From the IMG/VR virus record IMGVR_UViG_3300033551_000003, positions 1 to 64,000 of that record: DNA of 64,000 nucleotides. One strand, given 5' to 3'. Positions within the stretch are counted from its first letter, which is position 1. Each line of letters starts with the position of its first letter. Position numbers and translations under genes: made by a program. The notes under the pieces are model-generated. The model was not told where the DNA came from, made no database searches, and was given only the letters and a program-made list of their open reading frames with translations. Origin of the DNA: a virus. Positions 41,343-47,244 of the stretch are shown one piece after another.

Positions 41343-41677
41343 GGGGTTAATTATGTCTCGGAGCATAGTGAGGCCTCCCCAGTGTGCTGCAAAAGCACAA
41401 CTAGGGATCCTCACTATGTGGAAGGAGTTAACCACGCCCCGTCACACAGTGTCGCTACATTTAATGTACACCCCGGAGGGTGTCCACCGCCGCGCAGGTC
41501 GTAGCGATTCGGCCGACCCTGCCTTGTGCGCAGCCTGCCCTTCGGTAGGCATTTCAACGCTGAGCCCCCAAGGTTACGAACCCCCAAGCTAGCTTCAGCG
41601 TCACCCTGCGTAGGACCGATCAGTGCGTCAGTGCAAGAGTGGCAATCCGCCTATATGCTAAGTGCGCTATGGTCCTA
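41343..41677 (+). ncRNA. Candidate highly structured non-coding RNA
   Basis: About 335 nt with at least eight stems. CATAGTGAGG/CCTCACTATG (41364-41373, 41409-41418) is enclosed by GGTTAA/TTAACC (41345-41350, 41428-41433) and itself contains a TGTGCT/AGCACA hairpin. ACACCC-CGGA-GGGTGT is at 41468-41483. A possible pseudoknot combines TCGCTAC/GTAGCGA with GCAGGTC/GACCCTGC. Further stems are GCCTGCC/GGTAGGC (41533-41550), ACGCTGA/TCAGCGT (41557-41601) with an inner GGTT/AACC, and TAGGACC/GGTCCTA (41611-41677). It is not a tRNA, tmRNA or RNase P RNA by any signature I can see. Strand is assumed. Confidence 0.5.
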
Positions 41678-41719
41678 GCCGCCTATTACATACTAGAGGG
41701 CTTTTGGGGGTACAAACCC

Positions 41720-41749
41720 TTGATTTCTTGCCGAAAATCACTATATTAT
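41720..41749 (+). promoter_or_regulatory. Candidate rightward promoter
   Basis: TTGATT at 41720, 16 nt, TATATT at 41742 (or TATTAT at 41744 with 18 nt). It lies about 45 bp ahead of the 41791 start in an AT-rich stretch and would begin rightward transcription of the first small gene. Confidence 0.5.
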
Positions 41750-41790
41750 ATGAGGCTAGCATCCCGCTAGCTAACTTAGGAGATTTGCCT

Positions 41791-41943
41791 ATGGAAAAGC
41801 GTTCTTGGCCGAGTGAGCGCGGCGTCGAAGATGCCGTTTATAAGCTCGTTACGGTGACCCCTCTTGATGAGGAAGAAATGCTGAACCTACTAAAGCGAGT
41901 GGCGGCGCGGGTCGCCGCTATCCCTAAGGTTAAAATCCGCTAG
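41791..41943 (+). CDS. Small helical protein, first rightward gene
   Basis: 50 residues (start MEKRSWPSERGVEDAVYKL), preceded by TTAGGAGA, the same ribosome-binding site used by the ribozyme operon, but with no ribozyme. Followed at once by two strong terminator hairpins, so it is likely expressed alone, perhaps early and at high level. Function unknown. Confidence 0.65.
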   Translation: MEKRSWPSERGVEDAVYKLVTVTPLDEEEMLNLLKRVAARVAAIPKVKIR

Positions 41944-41951
41944 TTAGCTCG

Positions 41952-42015
41952 GCCCCCGGCCTCGTGCTGGGGGCTTGGCTTTTAAGGTCCTCTGGACCCC
42001 TCCAGGGGGCCTTTT
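41952..42015 (+). terminator. Tandem rho-independent terminators
   Basis: First hairpin GCCCCCGGC-ctcgt-GCTGGGGGC (41952-41974) followed by TTGGCTTTT. Second hairpin of 13 bp with CCCC loop (41984-42013, arms AAGGTCCTCTGGA and TCCAGGGGGCCTT) ending in TTTT. They isolate the 41791 gene from the ribozyme operon. Confidence 0.85.
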
Positions 42016-42121
42016 CACACACCCGCCCGTGTATGACTAGGTGAAGGGGGTCAGGACGGTGAAAATGGAGAAAATGCCCTAAAATGTGGGGTTTTTTGAA
42101 ACATTTTTCTGTCTAAATCGA

Positions 42122-42162
42122 CTAATATATACTTGTTTTTTATCCAAAAAATCATATATTAG
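42122..42162 (+). promoter_or_regulatory. AT-rich inverted repeat with promoter-like hexamers
   Basis: CTAATATAT (42122-42130) and ATATATTAG (42154-42162) form a perfect 9-bp inverted repeat enclosing TTTTTT-atcc-AAAAAA. Within it TTGTTT (42133), 16 nt, TATATT (42155) could be a promoter. The surrounding 42060-42180 is the most AT-rich stretch of the window and lies where transcription diverges, so a replication-origin unwinding element is an alternative. Confidence 0.4.
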
Positions 42163-42200
42163 GTGTATTAAAATCGTGGCAGGCACCCACGTTAAAAACA

Positions 42201-42262
42201 TAGCCCAAGGCCCCTGTGAGGGGGCTACGCCCCTGATCTACAGGGGTGGGCGGCCCCCGCCC
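42201..42262 (+). other. Cluster of three GC-rich hairpins
   Basis: TAGCCC/GGGCTA (42201-42227), CCCCTG-atcta-CAGGGG (42230-42246) and GGGCGG-ccc-CCGCCC (42248-42262) stand in tandem, followed by GGTTTAAGTGTTATTAGTT. Terminator-like or the start of a structured leader. The rest of 42263-42530 has no convincing ORF and contains smaller hairpins (for example CGGTTT/AAACCG at 42411-42432). Confidence 0.4.
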
Positions 42263-42531
42263 GGTTTAAGTGTTATTAGTTAGCGTACAGCGGGGGCAGG
42301 CGGGCGGTTCCCGTGAGCGTCCCACCTGATCCAGGGTGCGTTTCGCCGGTCGTCCCGGAAGAGAAACGGTCCCGGGCGTTGCCAAGAGAAGAAAAACAGT
42401 GTGACTAGAACGGTTTTGGATAGTGTAAACCGATTATCTGAAGCCGCGAGGGTCAGGCGATAGGACACCGAGAGGTGCACGCAAGATAGCGTGTTCTAGG
42501 CTGGACTGAAATATCCAGGCCGACAACTATC

Positions 42532-42572
42532 TTGGGCCAGTGTGTTGGTAGGTGGTCCGCGATTTCTCTCTA
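42532..42572 (+). repeat. Left copy of 41-bp perfect inverted repeat
   Basis: Begins TTGGGCCAGTGTGTTGGTAG and ends GCGATTTCTCTCTA. The exact reverse complement occurs at 62354-62394. The two copies flank the entire ribozyme operon. This copy lies 40 bp ahead of the first ribozyme. Confidence 0.9.
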
Positions 42573-42573
42573 T

Positions 42574-42610
42574 ACCTAGAGGGACGTGTGGACAAGCACA
42601 CCCTTTAGGT
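42574..42610 (+). other. Leader hairpin of ribozyme operon
   Basis: ACCTAGAGGG ... CCCTTTAGGT arms plus inner GTGTG-gacaag-CACAC give a long hairpin directly before the first hammerhead. It may cap the short 5' fragment released by that ribozyme. Confidence 0.5.
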
Positions 42611-42611
42611 A

Positions 42612-42676
42612 GCGAAACCGGGATAAAACCCGGTCTGCCGGTAAAGACCCTAGTCCGGCACCGATGAGCAAGGGTC
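42612..42676 (+). ncRNA. Type II hammerhead ribozyme HH1
   Basis: Order is GC-GAAA, stem III ACCGGG/CCCGGT, cleavage C at 42635, stem I TGCCGG/CCGGCA, core CCGATGA, GC, so stem II is open and pairs GC/GC. Loop I GACCCT pairs with AGGGTC just before AGGAG. U4 of the core is C, which may slow cleavage. Would free the first gene from the leader. Confidence 0.85.
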
Positions 42677-42692
42677 AATTAGGAGCAAAATC

Positions 42693-42935
42693 ATGACTAC
42701 CAAATCTGATGACGTTTACGGCCTCATTACCTGGGGCGTGGACGTGAAGGAATTCAATACCTTGAAAGCCGCCCAAAAGGCACTCGCTACCAGCGAGTAT
42801 TCGGCGGCGATCTTCAAAGGTCCGCGTGGCGAAGTCTGCGGTGGCGAGCAAATCGCCGAGAACGACAAGCCCGAGGCCCCTTGGGAACTGACGAGGAAGA
42901 CCATCGCGAAGAACCTCAAGGTCGAGCGAATCTGA
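42693..42935 (+). CDS. Small protein of ribozyme operon
   Basis: 80 residues (start MTTKSDDVYGLITWGVDVKE). Beta-alpha pattern with a KAAQKALATSEYSAAIFKG segment; ends TIAKNLKVERI. Ribosome-binding site AGGAG 7 nt upstream, directly after HH1. No family recognised. Confidence 0.65.
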   Translation: MTTKSDDVYGLITWGVDVKEFNTLKAAQKALATSEYSAAIFKGPRGEVCGGEQIAENDKPEAPWELTRKTIAKNLKVERI

Positions 42936-42949
42936 CCTCGCCCCAAGAA

Positions 42950-43015
42950 GCGAAACCGGGGTACGCCCCGGTCTGCCGGTAATGATCCTAGTCCGGCACT
43001 GATGAGCACGGATCA
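42950..43015 (+). ncRNA. Type II hammerhead ribozyme HH2
   Basis: Consensus core GAAAC...CTGATGA, stem II GC/GC, stem III ACCGGGG/CCCCGGT, cleavage C 42973, stem I TGCCGG/CCGGCA. Pseudoknot TGATCC (loop I) with GGATCA before TTAGGAG. All catalytic positions intact. Confidence 0.92.
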
Positions 43016-43030
43016 ATTAGGAGAATACCA

Positions 43031-43228
43031 ATGAAAGTCGTTCTATTTAACGCAACAAAGACGTTGATGACTGAACTTCATATACCAGTCAACAGAAAGG
43101 CTGAGATAATTGTCTATGATGGAGCAGTATTTGTGCTCGCTGAGACTCCGGCAGAGATTAAGGAAATCTGCTACGTCCAAGAGTCCAACACTGTATTCGT
43201 AGACCCTTATGAGCAGCCTGTACATTGA
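43031..43228 (+). CDS. Small beta-rich protein
   Basis: 65 residues (start MKVVLFNATKTLMTELHIPV). Predicted mostly beta strands; ends VFVDPYEQPVH. Flanked by HH2 and HH3. No family. Confidence 0.62.
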   Translation: MKVVLFNATKTLMTELHIPVNRKAEIIVYDGAVFVLAETPAEIKEICYVQESNTVFVDPYEQPVH

Positions 43229-43294
43229 GCGAAACCGGGGTAAAACCCGGTCTGCCGGTAATGATCCTAGTCCGGCACTGATGAGCACGGATCA
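43229..43294 (+). ncRNA. Type II hammerhead ribozyme HH3
   Basis: Nearly identical to HH2: stem II GC/GC, stem III ACCGGG/CCCGGT, cleavage C 43252, stem I TGCCGG/CCGGCA, core CTGATGA, pseudoknot TGATCC/GGATCA. Begins on the last base of the upstream stop codon. Confidence 0.92.
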
Positions 43295-43309
43295 ATTAGG
43301 AGAATTAAA

Positions 43310-43567
43310 ATGACTTATTATCCAAGATTGAGTGTTACCACACCAATTAGTCTTGAGTACCTCAACAACCACGTACCCCAAAAGGTCGTGAAGGAGGTCC
43401 TCAAAAAGTTCGGAATAAGCGATCAGGTGATAAGCCTGGTCGACTGGAACAAATCGCGATTCCCCGGAGTCGCGTTTGAGCAGGCCTGCCCACGCTTGAA
43501 GAACGTGTGGGACTGGCCGACCTATGACACACCATTTATGAGCAGCCTGAAGCGAAACCGGGTTTAA
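43310..43567 (+). CDS. Hypothetical protein ending inside HH4
   Basis: 85 residues (start MTYYPRLSVTTPISLEYLNN), helical middle QKVVKEVLKKFGISDQV. The last codons (KRNRV-stop) are the GCGAAACCGG strand of HH4 and the TAA lies in its stem III loop. Unknown function. Confidence 0.62.
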   Translation: MTYYPRLSVTTPISLEYLNNHVPQKVVKEVLKKFGISDQVISLVDWNKSRFPGVAFEQACPRLKNVWDWPTYDTPFMSSLKRNRV

Positions 43568-43616
43568 CCCGGTCGCCAGAGAAACTGATCCCACCCTGGC
43601 CTGATGAGCAGGGATC
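43552..43616 (+). ncRNA. Type II hammerhead ribozyme HH4
   Basis: Stem II GC/GC, stem III ACCGGG/CCCGGT with the upstream TAA in its loop, cleavage C 43574, shorter stem I GCCAG/CTGGC with a 16-nt loop, core CTGATGA. Pseudoknot GATCCC/GGGATC. Confidence 0.9.
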
Positions 43617-43635
43617 GTTTTAGGAGAAGAAAACC

Positions 43636-43779
43636 ATGACTACGAAGGAAAAGGTTGTTACCGCGTCCACCGCTCTGGGCGGATTCCTGGCCTACATCAT
43701 CGTGGCGACCACCATCAATCAGGTCATCGCGAGTGTGGTCAACGGAGCCGTCCAGAAGTACGTGTTCAAGACGAGCTAA
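43636..43779 (+). CDS. 47-residue membrane protein
   Basis: Start MTTKEKVVTASTALGGFLAY. One hydrophobic helix (about 12-36, LGGFLAYIIVATTINQVIAS) and a basic tail. Good TTAGGAG site from HH4. Below usual ORF length limits. Possible inner-membrane peptide. Confidence 0.6.
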   Translation: MTTKEKVVTASTALGGFLAYIIVATTINQVIASVVNGAVQKYVFKTS

Positions 43780-43783
43780 CAAC

Positions 43784-43866
43784 GGGGCCAGGAGGCCCCC
43801 GGCCACAATGATCCACCTCTACGCGGTGTGGCTAGAAACGGTTCAAGGGAACCGGCTAACGGATCA
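43784..43866 (+). ncRNA. HDV-like ribozyme HDV1 with upstream capping hairpin
   Basis: Nested double pseudoknot: P1 GGCCAC (43801-43806) with GTGGCT (43828-43833) including the diagnostic first-position G-U wobble; P2 TGATCC with GGATCA (43861-43866); P3 ACC/GGT with L3 TCTACGC; P4 CGGTTC/GAACCG; J4/2 GCTAA with the putative catalytic C at 43856. Predicted cleavage is just 5' of G43801. A GGGGCC-AGGA-GGCCCC hairpin (43784-43799) ends one base before the cut, mimicking hammerhead stem III. Replaces a hammerhead at this position. Confidence 0.82.
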
Positions 43867-43882
43867 ATTTAGGAGAAGTAAA

Positions 43883-44155
43883 ATGTGCAATACACACTTA
43901 ACGCAGTTTAAGCTGCGTTGCACCCGAGGGGATGTTGATATTTTTGACGGCCCCGATGGAGTGTACTGGCAGAGTATCATCTACCGAGAGGAAGACGGGT
44001 ACTTCTGCGAGCCGTGCAACGGCCCCTTCAAAACGGCGGCCGAAGCACTAATGCATGCCTACCCCATCTTGGAGCATACCAGATGGCTGTTGGCAAACGA
44101 TGTTTTCGAATTCAAAGCCTACAATGAAGTGGGCACAACCAAAATGGGGGAATAA
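43883..44155 (+). CDS. Hypothetical protein with Cys motif
   Basis: 90 residues (start MCNTHLTQFKLRCTRGDVDI). Contains YFCEPCNGPFKTAAEALMHAY, a CxxC followed by a helix. Its TAA lies in the loop of the hairpin preceding HDV2. Unknown function. Confidence 0.6.
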   Translation: MCNTHLTQFKLRCTRGDVDIFDGPDGVYWQSIIYREEDGYFCEPCNGPFKTAAEALMHAYPILEHTRWLLANDVFEFKAYNEVGTTKMGE

Positions 44156-44226
44156 ACCCCCTGGCAGCAACGATCCACCTCTACGTGGTGTGGCTAGAAA
44201 CGGTTCAAGGGAACCGGCTAACGGAT
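44146..44226 (+). ncRNA. HDV-like ribozyme HDV2, weakened P1
   Basis: Nearly identical to HDV1 from P2 onward (P3 ACC/GGT, L3 TCTACGT, P4 CGGTTC/GAACCG, J4/2 GCTAA). P2 is GATCC/GGATC. The P1 5' strand is GGCAGC opposite GTGGCT, giving one A-G mismatch and two wobbles, so activity may be reduced. A GGGGG-aataaa-CCCCC hairpin (44146-44161) with the upstream stop codon in its loop precedes the predicted cut at 44162/44163. Confidence 0.68.
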
Positions 44227-44244
44227 CAATTTAGGAGAAACCAG

Positions 44245-44397
44245 ATGACTAAGAATAGTCGTGAGACCAAGCCGCAGAAGCGGGAGGATCTCAAACTGGA
44301 AAGACCAGATTACACGCTTTCGGTGAAGGAAGAGCAAAAAAGCCCAACCGAGATATGGATGAGGCTTACATTCAAACCAAAGCGAAACCCGCAGTAA
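44245..44397 (+). CDS. 50-residue basic protein
   Basis: Start MTKNSRETKPQKREDLKLER; Lys/Arg/Glu-rich. Last codons KRNPQ-stop are encoded by the 5' half of HH5, with TAA in its stem III loop. Unknown. Confidence 0.55.
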   Translation: MTKNSRETKPQKREDLKLERPDYTLSVKEEQKSPTEIWMRLTFKPKRNPQ

Positions 44398-44446
44398 GCG
44401 GGTCTGCCGGTAAAGACCCTAGTCCGGCACTGATGAGCAAGGGGTC
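44382..44446 (+). ncRNA. Type II hammerhead ribozyme HH5
   Basis: Stem III is ACCCGC/GCGGGT rather than ACCGGG/CCCGGT, a compensatory change supporting pairing. Cleavage C 44404, stem I TGCCGG/CCGGCA, core CTGATGA, stem II GC/GC, pseudoknot GACCC/GGGTC. Upstream stop sits in the stem III loop. Confidence 0.92.
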
Positions 44447-44461
44447 AATTAGGAGAAACCA

Positions 44462-44725
44462 ATGCCTACAGAAATCGAAGTTGAGTTCGACTGTGACAGC
44501 GAACTGGTGACCAGAGCCAAGGCTGTCGTTGGAGCCTTCGGAGGTGTGGTTTTGGACGTATTCCACGTTACCGCTGATAATGAGATCGTTGACGATCAGC
44601 CAGCGGATGATGGGTGGACTTTTATGTCCTTTAACATTTCCGACGACCAGGCCCATAACGCCGCCGTAGCTTTGAGCGCTGCCGGGTACGACGTGGTCGT
44701 CCACGTGTACCCAGCTGAGCACTAA
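44462..44725 (+). CDS. Ferredoxin-like fold protein, paralogue 1
   Basis: 87 residues (start MPTEIEVEFDCDSELVTRAK). Beta-alpha-beta repeats with AKAVVGAFGGVVLD and AHNAAVALSAAGYDVVV. Same layout as the next two genes and the start of the 45479 gene, so a local duplication family. Function unknown. Confidence 0.62.
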   Translation: MPTEIEVEFDCDSELVTRAKAVVGAFGGVVLDVFHVTADNEIVDDQPADDGWTFMSFNISDDQAHNAAVALSAAGYDVVVHVYPAEH

Positions 44726-44727
44726 AA

Positions 44728-44787
44728 GTCGAAACCGGGAACCAACCCGGTCGCCTGGTTAGAACCAGGCCTGATGAGACTTAACCC
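44728..44787 (+). ncRNA. Type II hammerhead ribozyme HH6 (short loop)
   Basis: Stem II GTC/GAC, stem III ACCGGG/CCCGGT, cleavage C 44752, stem I GCCTGG/CCAGGC with only a 6-nt loop (TTAGAA), core CTGATGA. The loop-leader pseudoknot is poor here (TTA with TAA at best), the one member lacking a clear one. Confidence 0.85.
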
Positions 44788-44806
44788 AAATTTAGGAGAA
44801 TGAAAC

Positions 44807-45055
44807 ATGACAAAACGATCAACCGTTGAACTTACCTTCCAGGGTTACGACCCTAAGAAGGACGACAAGGCGATTAAGATCGCCGAGAAGTTCGGTGGGG
44901 AGCTTCTGGGAACCGGCGTGTGGATCAATGGTCCGCAAGCCGACCTACGGGACATGGAGTTTGCATTTCCAACCACGAAGGCCAAGGCAGCAGCCAAGGC
45001 CCTTAAGGAGGCAGGCTTCAAAGTCGAGGCTCCCCGGACTTACGAAGACGACTGA
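44807..45055 (+). CDS. Ferredoxin-like fold protein, paralogue 2
   Basis: 82 residues (start MTKRSTVELTFQGYDPKKDD). Contains AIKIAEKFGGELLGTGVW and AKAAAKALKEAGFKVEAP, matching paralogue 1. The ATG 7 nt past AGGAG is chosen. Unknown role. Confidence 0.62.
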   Translation: MTKRSTVELTFQGYDPKKDDKAIKIAEKFGGELLGTGVWINGPQADLRDMEFAFPTTKAKAAAKALKEAGFKVEAPRTYEDD

Positions 45056-45061
45056 AAAATC

Positions 45062-45130
45062 GTCGAAACCGGGATAAAACCCGGTCTGCCGGTGAGAGAC
45101 CCTATTCCGGCACTGATGAGACACGGGTCT
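45062..45130 (+). ncRNA. Type II hammerhead ribozyme HH7
   Basis: Stem II GTC/GAC, stem III ACCGGG/CCCGGT, cleavage C 45086, stem I TGCCGG/CCGGCA, core CTGATGA, pseudoknot AGACCC/GGGTCT before TTAGGAG. Confidence 0.93.
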
Positions 45131-45144
45131 TTTAGGAGAATACC

Positions 45145-45396
45145 ATGAAAAGCAAACGAAAGACTATTGACGTGTCATACCCTCTTCCGCTTAACGAGGA
45201 ATACGATGATGCTGTCTGTGACGTGGCCAAGGACCACTACGGACAGGAGCTTGGAAGCGGTGCAGGTTTTGGATTTCGAGATCACGATTTTTCGTTCTCG
45301 GCCAAACGCGCCGACCAGGCTTACAAAGCCTTCAAAGCGCTGCCCATCAAGGGCATCGAGGTTTCCGAACCTTATGAAGAAGAGGATGATGACTAA
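45145..45396 (+). CDS. Ferredoxin-like fold protein, paralogue 3
   Basis: 83 residues (start MKSKRKTIDVSYPLPLNEEY). Segments VAKDHYGQELGSGAGFGF and ADQAYKAFKALPIKGIEV align with paralogues 1 and 2; acidic C-terminus EEEDDD. Unknown role. Confidence 0.62.
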   Translation: MKSKRKTIDVSYPLPLNEEYDDAVCDVAKDHYGQELGSGAGFGFRDHDFSFSAKRADQAYKAFKALPIKGIEVSEPYEEEDDD

Positions 45397-45398
45397 AA

Positions 45399-45460
45399 GT
45401 CGAAACCGGGCTAGTCCCGGTCGCGTGGAGATGGTCTCCCACGCCTGATGAGACAGACCA
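45399..45460 (+). ncRNA. Type II hammerhead ribozyme HH8
   Basis: Stem III ACCGGG/CCCGGT, cleavage C 45422, stem I changed to GCGTGG/CCACGC (compensatory), core CTGATGA, stem II GTC/GAC, pseudoknot TGGTCT/AGACCA. Confidence 0.92.
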
Positions 45461-45478
45461 ATTTAGGAGAACACAAAC

Positions 45479-46129
45479 ATGAAAATAATACACGTTAGAT
45501 TCGTCTACACGCCCACCGAGAGAAGGCCCGAAAAAGAACGCGAAGTTCTGAAAGCCATCAAGCAACTCGGGGGCAAGGACATCAAACAGGAAACCGAAGA
45601 AATTAGCCTCGTGTACTCCCACGAAATTCGCTTCTCCATCGAGGACGAGGCGAGTGAGGTGGCAACTGCTGCTATGCGGCAGTTCGTAACCAAGGAGAGT
45701 AGAGGGGGTTGGGGTAACTACAAGTCGTTTAGTATTGTTGTATTCGGCCCCTACTCCCCAGAAGAGGACCCTGACGCTCCTGCCCGGCTCCCGCCAAAGG
45801 TTGCGCTGGCTCTTGAAGCCACTGCGCGCTACGAGGCGCGTGACGGGTCGGAGGAGGAGCTTAAATCCTGGATGGACAGCCTAACCAACGGCGACATCCC
45901 GAAGCACCAGGGTTCCAATCCCAAGAACGCGGTGATTGACTATCAACGCGCCGAGCGGTTTTTACAGACCCTCACCGATGAGCAAATCTCGACGATGGCA
46001 CTAGGCGTTTACGACTACTCCGAAGGGGAGCGTTGGAAACGCGCCTTGCCTCTGTTCGAGCATTCGGAAGAGGGTGTGTATGCTGCTTGGGCGCTACACG
46101 CCATGTTCTGGGAAGTTTGGGGCTCCTAA
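45479..46129 (+). CDS. Two-domain protein with N-terminal ferredoxin-like unit
   Basis: 216 residues (start MKIIHVRFVYTPTERRPEKE). Residues 1-100 resemble the preceding paralogues. Residues about 110-216 (QRAERFLQTLTDEQISTMAL and following) form a helical domain of unknown type. Largest of the paralogue cluster. Confidence 0.62.
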   Translation: MKIIHVRFVYTPTERRPEKEREVLKAIKQLGGKDIKQETEEISLVYSHEIRFSIEDEASEVATAAMRQFVTKESRGGWGNYKSFSIVVFGPYSPEEDPDAPARLPPKVALALEATARYEARDGSEEELKSWMDSLTNGDIPKHQGSNPKNAVIDYQRAERFLQTLTDEQISTMALGVYDYSEGERWKRALPLFEHSEEGVYAAWALHAMFWEVWGS

Positions 46130-46139
46130 AGCCCCAAAT

Positions 46140-46203
46140 GTCGAAACCGGGCTTAGTCCCGGTCGTCGGGAACCTGATCCTACCCGGCTTGAAAAGACAG
46201 GAT
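46140..46203 (+). ncRNA. Type II hammerhead HH9 with C3U/G8A core
   Basis: Stem III ACCGGG/CCCGGT, cleavage C 46164, stem I GTCGGG/CCCGGC, stem II GTC/GAC, pseudoknot GATCC/GGATC. The core reads TTGAAAA instead of CTGATGA: positions 3 and 8 change together from C-G to U-A, keeping the C3-G8 tertiary pair geometry. Confidence 0.82.
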
Positions 46204-46228
46204 CATAACCTCCACTTAGGAGAGAACT

Positions 46229-46579
46229 ATGTCTAATATCGAAAGCACGACCACGAAGCCGACCAAGAAGGCCTCGCCCCCGAAGAAGGTGAAGGACGTG
46301 GCTCCGGTCCCCCAGACCGAGCCCAAGGCAACGCCCCCCAAGGCTGAGCCCAAGGTGTCGCCCCCCAAGGCCGAGACCAAGGCCGACGGCAAGGCCGCTC
46401 CGAAGAGCCCCAAGATCACGCTCCTCGCGAAGGAGTGCCCCTCCAAGAAGGGCACCAATCGTGCGAAGCGCTGGTCCAAGCTCGAGAACGGCATGACCGT
46501 CGCCGAGGCTCGCGAGGAGGGCGTTCCGTCCAGCTACCTTAATCGTATGGCGGATGCCGGCCACCTCAAGATCGGCTGA
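46229..46579 (+). CDS. Histone-like protein with C-terminal helix-turn-helix
   Basis: 116 residues. Lys/Pro/Ala-rich N-terminal 65 residues with repeated PPKAE-K units, then a C-terminal domain (LAKECPSKKGTNRAKRWSK ... GVPSSYLNRMADAG) shared with the 31230 protein on the other operon. Likely DNA binding. Confidence 0.65.
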   Translation: MSNIESTTTKPTKKASPPKKVKDVAPVPQTEPKATPPKAEPKVSPPKAETKADGKAAPKSPKITLLAKECPSKKGTNRAKRWSKLENGMTVAEAREEGVPSSYLNRMADAGHLKIG

Positions 46580-46583
46580 GCGT

Positions 46584-46663
46584 GTCGAAACCCTGGGAGG
46601 GGGCAATCCCCCTCCCTTGGTTTGCTGGAACCTGGTCCTACCAGCACTGATGAGACAGGACCA
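46584..46663 (+). ncRNA. Type II hammerhead ribozyme HH10, long stem III
   Basis: Stem II GTC/GAC; stem III extended by GGGAGGGGG-caat-CCCCCTCCC; H17 is U, so the cut follows 46622; stem I TGCTGG/CCAGCA; core CTGATGA; pseudoknot TGGTCCT/AGGACCA. The long stem would leave a very stable 3' end on the histone-like mRNA. Confidence 0.9.
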
Positions 46664-46678
46664 ATTTAGGAGTTTCAC

Positions 46679-47047
46679 ATGAAACAGGAAGTTGCCGAAG
46701 CGTGGGTCAAGGACCTACGCGAAACTACTGCAAAGCAAACCTCGGGCATGCTATTCGACGGTGTAGGCTATTGTTGCCTGGGCCGTTTGTGCGTCGTGCT
46801 CGGCGTTGGGTTCACACGTGCCCCCGATGACTCCGAGTGGTATTGGCTAATCGACGACGGCTCTGGAAAGGGCGACGTTTTGTCCCAGTCCGTTACAGAC
46901 GAGGCCGGGATGAAGTCGAAGACTGGAATATTCTGCGAGCCTGATAAGCCGGAATACCAGCCATTCGACCTTGCCCAGCTTAACGACCAGGGCAAGACGT
47001 TCAAAGAGATTGCCGACATCATCGAAAAGTATTGGGAGCAGATATGA
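46679..47047 (+). CDS. Conserved phage protein with CCLG motif
   Basis: 122 residues. WVKDLRETTAKQTSGMLFDG-VGYCCLGRLCVVLG is a pattern found in many small phage proteins (W-hxxLR...CCLGxLC). No biochemical role known. Unlike most neighbours it is a recognisable widespread family. Confidence 0.7.
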   Translation: MKQEVAEAWVKDLRETTAKQTSGMLFDGVGYCCLGRLCVVLGVGFTRAPDDSEWYWLIDDGSGKGDVLSQSVTDEAGMKSKTGIFCEPDKPEYQPFDLAQLNDQGKTFKEIADIIEKYWEQI

Positions 47048-47050
47048 ACC

Positions 47051-47116
47051 GTCGAAACCGGGGTACACCCCGGTCTGCTGGAACCTGGTCCTACCAGCAC
47101 TGAGGAGACAGGACCA
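47051..47116 (+). ncRNA. Type II hammerhead ribozyme HH11
   Basis: Stem II GTC/GAC, stem III ACCGGGG/CCCCGGT, cleavage C 47075, stem I TGCTGG/CCAGCA, core CTGAGGA (N7 is G, allowed), pseudoknot TGGTCCT/AGGACCA. Leader SD is TTAGGGGA here. Confidence 0.92.
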
Positions 47117-47132
47117 ATTTAGGGGATACACA

Positions 47133-47231
47133 ATGATTCGTGATATCGTAACTGAACTGGCCGCGTTGTGCTACATCGTGGCCATCACTGGCGCCATCGT
47201 ACTAACGGTGGTTGCCTTCCTCGGACAATAG
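47133..47231 (+). CDS. 32-residue membrane peptide
   Basis: Start MIRDIVTELAALCYIVAITG, one membrane helix to the C-terminus. AGGGGA site from the HH11 leader. Micro-protein of unknown function, co-transcribed with the next gene without a ribozyme between them. Confidence 0.5.
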   Translation: MIRDIVTELAALCYIVAITGAIVLTVVAFLGQ

Positions 47232-47244
47232 AGGAGAAGACAAA

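Noticed and set aside
41434-41450. rRNA-like GCCCCGTCACAC string
   Set aside because: Only a short coincidental match to the 3' end of 16S rRNA; no surrounding rRNA sequence.
41611-41677. tRNA (7-bp TAGGACC/GGTCCTA closing stem over 67 nt)
   Set aside because: Interior lacks a proper anticodon stem with 7-nt loop and a T arm with TTC; kept only as a stem of the structured RNA candidate.
42086-42283. Plus-strand ORF of 65 residues in the control region
   Set aside because: No Shine-Dalgarno, unusual composition (Cys/Phe/Lys then Gly/Pro-rich), and it runs through inverted repeats and hairpins.
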